From: Alistipes sp.
Lineage (GTDB): Bacteria > Bacteroidota > Bacteroidia > Bacteroidales > Rikenellaceae
Direction of reading: 5' to 3'
DNA length: 7,362 bases
Assembly: GCA_017391435.1 (NCBI GenBank)
Contig: JAFOYS010000036.1
Location: 1-7,362 of the forward strand
Shown here: positions 5,744 through 7,362 of the stretch, one piece after another
Numbering within the stretch: the stretch's first letter is position 1
Layout: each line of letters opens with the position of its first letter
Notes under the pieces: generated by a model
What the model saw: only the letters and a program-made list of their open reading frames with translations
Told to the model about the DNA's origin: nothing
The model's database searches: none
Translations under genes and position numbers: made by a program

Positions 5744-7249
5744 ATGAACAACAAGCAGTTACAACTTAATCCTAACAAGGTTGTTTCATACTTAGGCAAG
5801 CCTTGTGATCAGCTAACAAAGGCAGATATTGTAAAGTTTATTTGTGACAACGAAATCCGTATGGTCAACTTTATGTATCCTGCGGGTGATGGTCGACTCA
5901 AGACTCTAAACTTTGTTATCAACAACGCTGAGTATTTAGATACTATCCTCTCTTGTGGCGAGAGAGTAGATGGCAGTAGCCTCTTCCCATTTATTGAGGC
6001 GGGCAGCAGCGACCTATATGTGCTTCCGCGATTCTCAACAGCCTTTGTTGACCCATTTGCCGAGATACCTACACTTACGATGCTCTGCTCATACTTCAAC
6101 AAGGATGGTCAAACACTTGAGAGCTCTCCTGAGAATACACTTCGCAAGGCTTGCAAGGCCTTTAATGAGGTTACAGGTATGGAGTTTGAGGCTATGGGCG
6201 AGTTGGAGTACTATGTTATTGCACCAGATGAGGGTATCTTCCTTGCAACCGACCAGAAGGGTTACCACGAGTCGGCTCCATATGCAAAATTCAACCACTT
6301 CCGCACACAGTGTATGGCATATATTGCCCAGGCGGGTGGACAGATTAAGTATGGTCACTCTGAGGTGGGTAACTTTGCTATTGACGGTATGATCTACGAG
6401 CAGAACGAGATAGAGTTCCTCCCTGTTCCGGCACTAAAGGCTGCCGACCAGCTGATGGTTGCAAAGTGGATAATCCGCAACTTGGCATATCAGTATGGCT
6501 ACGACATAACCTTTGCCCCTAAGATTACTGCGGGTAAGGCTGGCTCAGGTCTGCATATACATATGCGTATAGTTAAAGATGGTGTAAATCAGATGGTTGA
6601 GGGTGGCGAACTCTCGGCAACTGCTCGCAAGGCAATTGCCGGAATGATGATTCTTGCACCATCTATCACCGCCTTTGGAAATACAAATCCTACATCATAC
6701 TTCCGCCTTGTACCGCATCAGGAGGCTCCGACAAATATCTGCTGGGGCGACAGAAACCGCTCGGTGCTTGTCAGAGTACCTCTGGGTTGGACAGCCAAGA
6801 GAGATATGTGCAGCATAGCAAATCCTCTGGAGCTTGTACGCCACTACGACACAACGCAGAAGCAGACTGTAGAGATGCGCTCACCAGATGGTAGCGCAGA
6901 TATCTACCAGCTCATAGCAGGTCTTGCTGTTGCGTGTCGATATGGTTTTGAGATGGAGAATAGTCTTGAAATTGCAGAGAAGACATATGTCAATGTGAAT
7001 ATCCACCAAGCAGAGAATGCTGAGAAGTTAGCATCCTTAGCAACTCTTCCTGACAGCTGCTACGCCTCTGCTGAGTGTCTAAACTCTCAGCGTGAGATTT
7101 TTGAGTCTCACGGCGTATTTAGCCCAGCAATGATCAACGGTGTGATAAAGAAGCTGAAGAGCTATAACGACCAGACTCTGCGTCAGGATATTGACAACGA
7201 CACCGAGAAGATGCTATCGCTTGTACGCCAATACCACCACTGTGGATAG
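5744..7249 (+). CDS. glnA: Glutamine synthetase, type I-like (about 500-residue Bacteroidota form)
   Basis: The enzyme joins ammonium to glutamate using ATP and divalent metal, forming dodecamers in the cytoplasm. The 501 residues comprise a beta-grasp N-terminal domain (about 25-115, with RVDGSSLFPFIEAGSSDLYVLP-type loop at 74-95) and the catalytic domain. Recognisable active-site blocks are GELEYYVI (metal ligands E153/E155), NEIEF (E222), GSGLHIHM (H271), NPTSYFRLVPHQEAPTNI (R321), RNRSVLVRVP (R339) and VEMRSPDGSADIYQL (E377, R379). All match residues conserved in E. coli GlnA, so it should be active. It differs in an N-terminal extension, a longer C-terminal part and loss of the NLYDLP adenylylation motif; the aligned stretch reads EKTYVNVNIHQAE. 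Not GSIII, which is about 700 residues. The gene has no ribosome binding site, starts 14 nt after mntP and is followed 4 nt later by an acetyltransferase. A glutamine synthetase-like gamma-glutamyl ligase with another substrate cannot be fully excluded. Confidence 0.88.
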   Translation: MNNKQLQLNPNKVVSYLGKPCDQLTKADIVKFICDNEIRMVNFMYPAGDGRLKTLNFVINNAEYLDTILSCGERVDGSSLFPFIEAGSSDLYVLPRFSTAFVDPFAEIPTLTMLCSYFNKDGQTLESSPENTLRKACKAFNEVTGMEFEAMGELEYYVIAPDEGIFLATDQKGYHESAPYAKFNHFRTQCMAYIAQAGGQIKYGHSEVGNFAIDGMIYEQNEIEFLPVPALKAADQLMVAKWIIRNLAYQYGYDITFAPKITAGKAGSGLHIHMRIVKDGVNQMVEGGELSATARKAIAGMMILAPSITAFGNTNPTSYFRLVPHQEAPTNICWGDRNRSVLVRVPLGWTAKRDMCSIANPLELVRHYDTTQKQTVEMRSPDGSADIYQLIAGLAVACRYGFEMENSLEIAEKTYVNVNIHQAENAEKLASLATLPDSCYASAECLNSQREIFESHGVFSPAMINGVIKKLKSYNDQTLRQDIDNDTEKMLSLVRQYHHCG

Positions 7250-7253
7250 CATA

Positions 7254-7362
7254 ATGGCAGAGAGGGGGATCTCTATTCGCCCTGCAAAGATTAACGATGC
7301 AGAGCTAATAGCCAGAGTGGTTGCTTTTGCCATTGGAGAGGCAGAGACCCTGCAATCATACT
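7254..7362 (+). CDS. GNAT-family N-acetyltransferase (partial, N-terminus only)
   Basis: Only 36 codons are present before the window ends. The translation starts MAERGISIRPAKINDAELIA and continues into RVVAFAIGEAETLQSY. The pattern ISIRPAK.NDAE.IARV is the usual first strand and helix of GNAT acetyltransferases, which move an acetyl group from acetyl-CoA to an amine; the acetyl-CoA-binding motif would lie beyond the edge. The ATG is 4 nt after the glutamine synthetase stop, so it is likely co-transcribed. The substrate cannot be guessed from this fragment. Confidence 0.72.
   Translation, partial: MAERGISIRPAKINDAELIARVVAFAIGEAETLQSY

Noticed and set aside
1..7362. Mobile element, phage defence or biosynthetic cluster
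   Set aside because: All genes are housekeeping or envelope genes with uniform codon style; no transposase, integrase, terminal repeats, CRISPR-like repeats or toxin-antitoxin pairs are visible.

Overview
The window reads as ordinary chromosomal DNA from an anaerobic member of the Bacteroidota, most likely the order Bacteroidales. Three things point there. The genes have no Shine-Dalgarno sequences. Upstream regions carry TAnnTTTG boxes, the -7 element of the Bacteroidetes primary sigma factor. The gene content includes a BatD/BatE pair ('Bacteroides aerotolerance') and an oxygen-labile-type class I fumarase. I cannot name a genus. There are no insertion sequences, phage genes, CRISPR arrays, tRNAs or rRNAs, and nothing looks recently transferred.

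Layout: positions 1-5056 are read from the minus strand and 5175-7362 from the plus strand, so two blocks diverge from a 118-bp regulatory gap (5057-5174). In minus-strand order, the left block is a class I fumarate hydratase (5056-3443), a 250-bp hairpin-rich spacer (3191-3442), batD (3190-1355), batE (1350-547) and recR (545 to the window edge, cut off). batD, batE and recR are 1-4 nt apart and almost certainly one transcript. The right block is mntP (manganese efflux pump), a glutamine synthetase of the ~500-residue GSI-like kind, and the first 36 codons of a GNAT-type acetyltransferase. Gaps of 14 and 4 nt suggest a second operon.

How the genes may work together: fumarase supplies a step of the TCA/reductive fumarate pathway and, in this family, carries a solvent-exposed [4Fe-4S] cluster that oxidants destroy. 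BatD/BatE are envelope proteins historically linked to oxygen tolerance, and RecR repairs DNA gaps. On the other side, MntP controls cytosolic Mn2+, and glutamine synthetase is a divalent-metal enzyme that can bind Mn2+. Metal and oxidant homeostasis is therefore a plausible shared theme, but that is inference from neighbourhood.

The least explained DNA is the fum-batD spacer. It holds a 14-bp perfect palindrome touching a candidate batD promoter, three further hairpins, and a pair of 7-nt segments that could form a mutually exclusive alternative fold. I found no convincing undescribed system; the most useful leads are the spacer, the mntP-glutamine synthetase pairing and the detached batDE-recR cluster.
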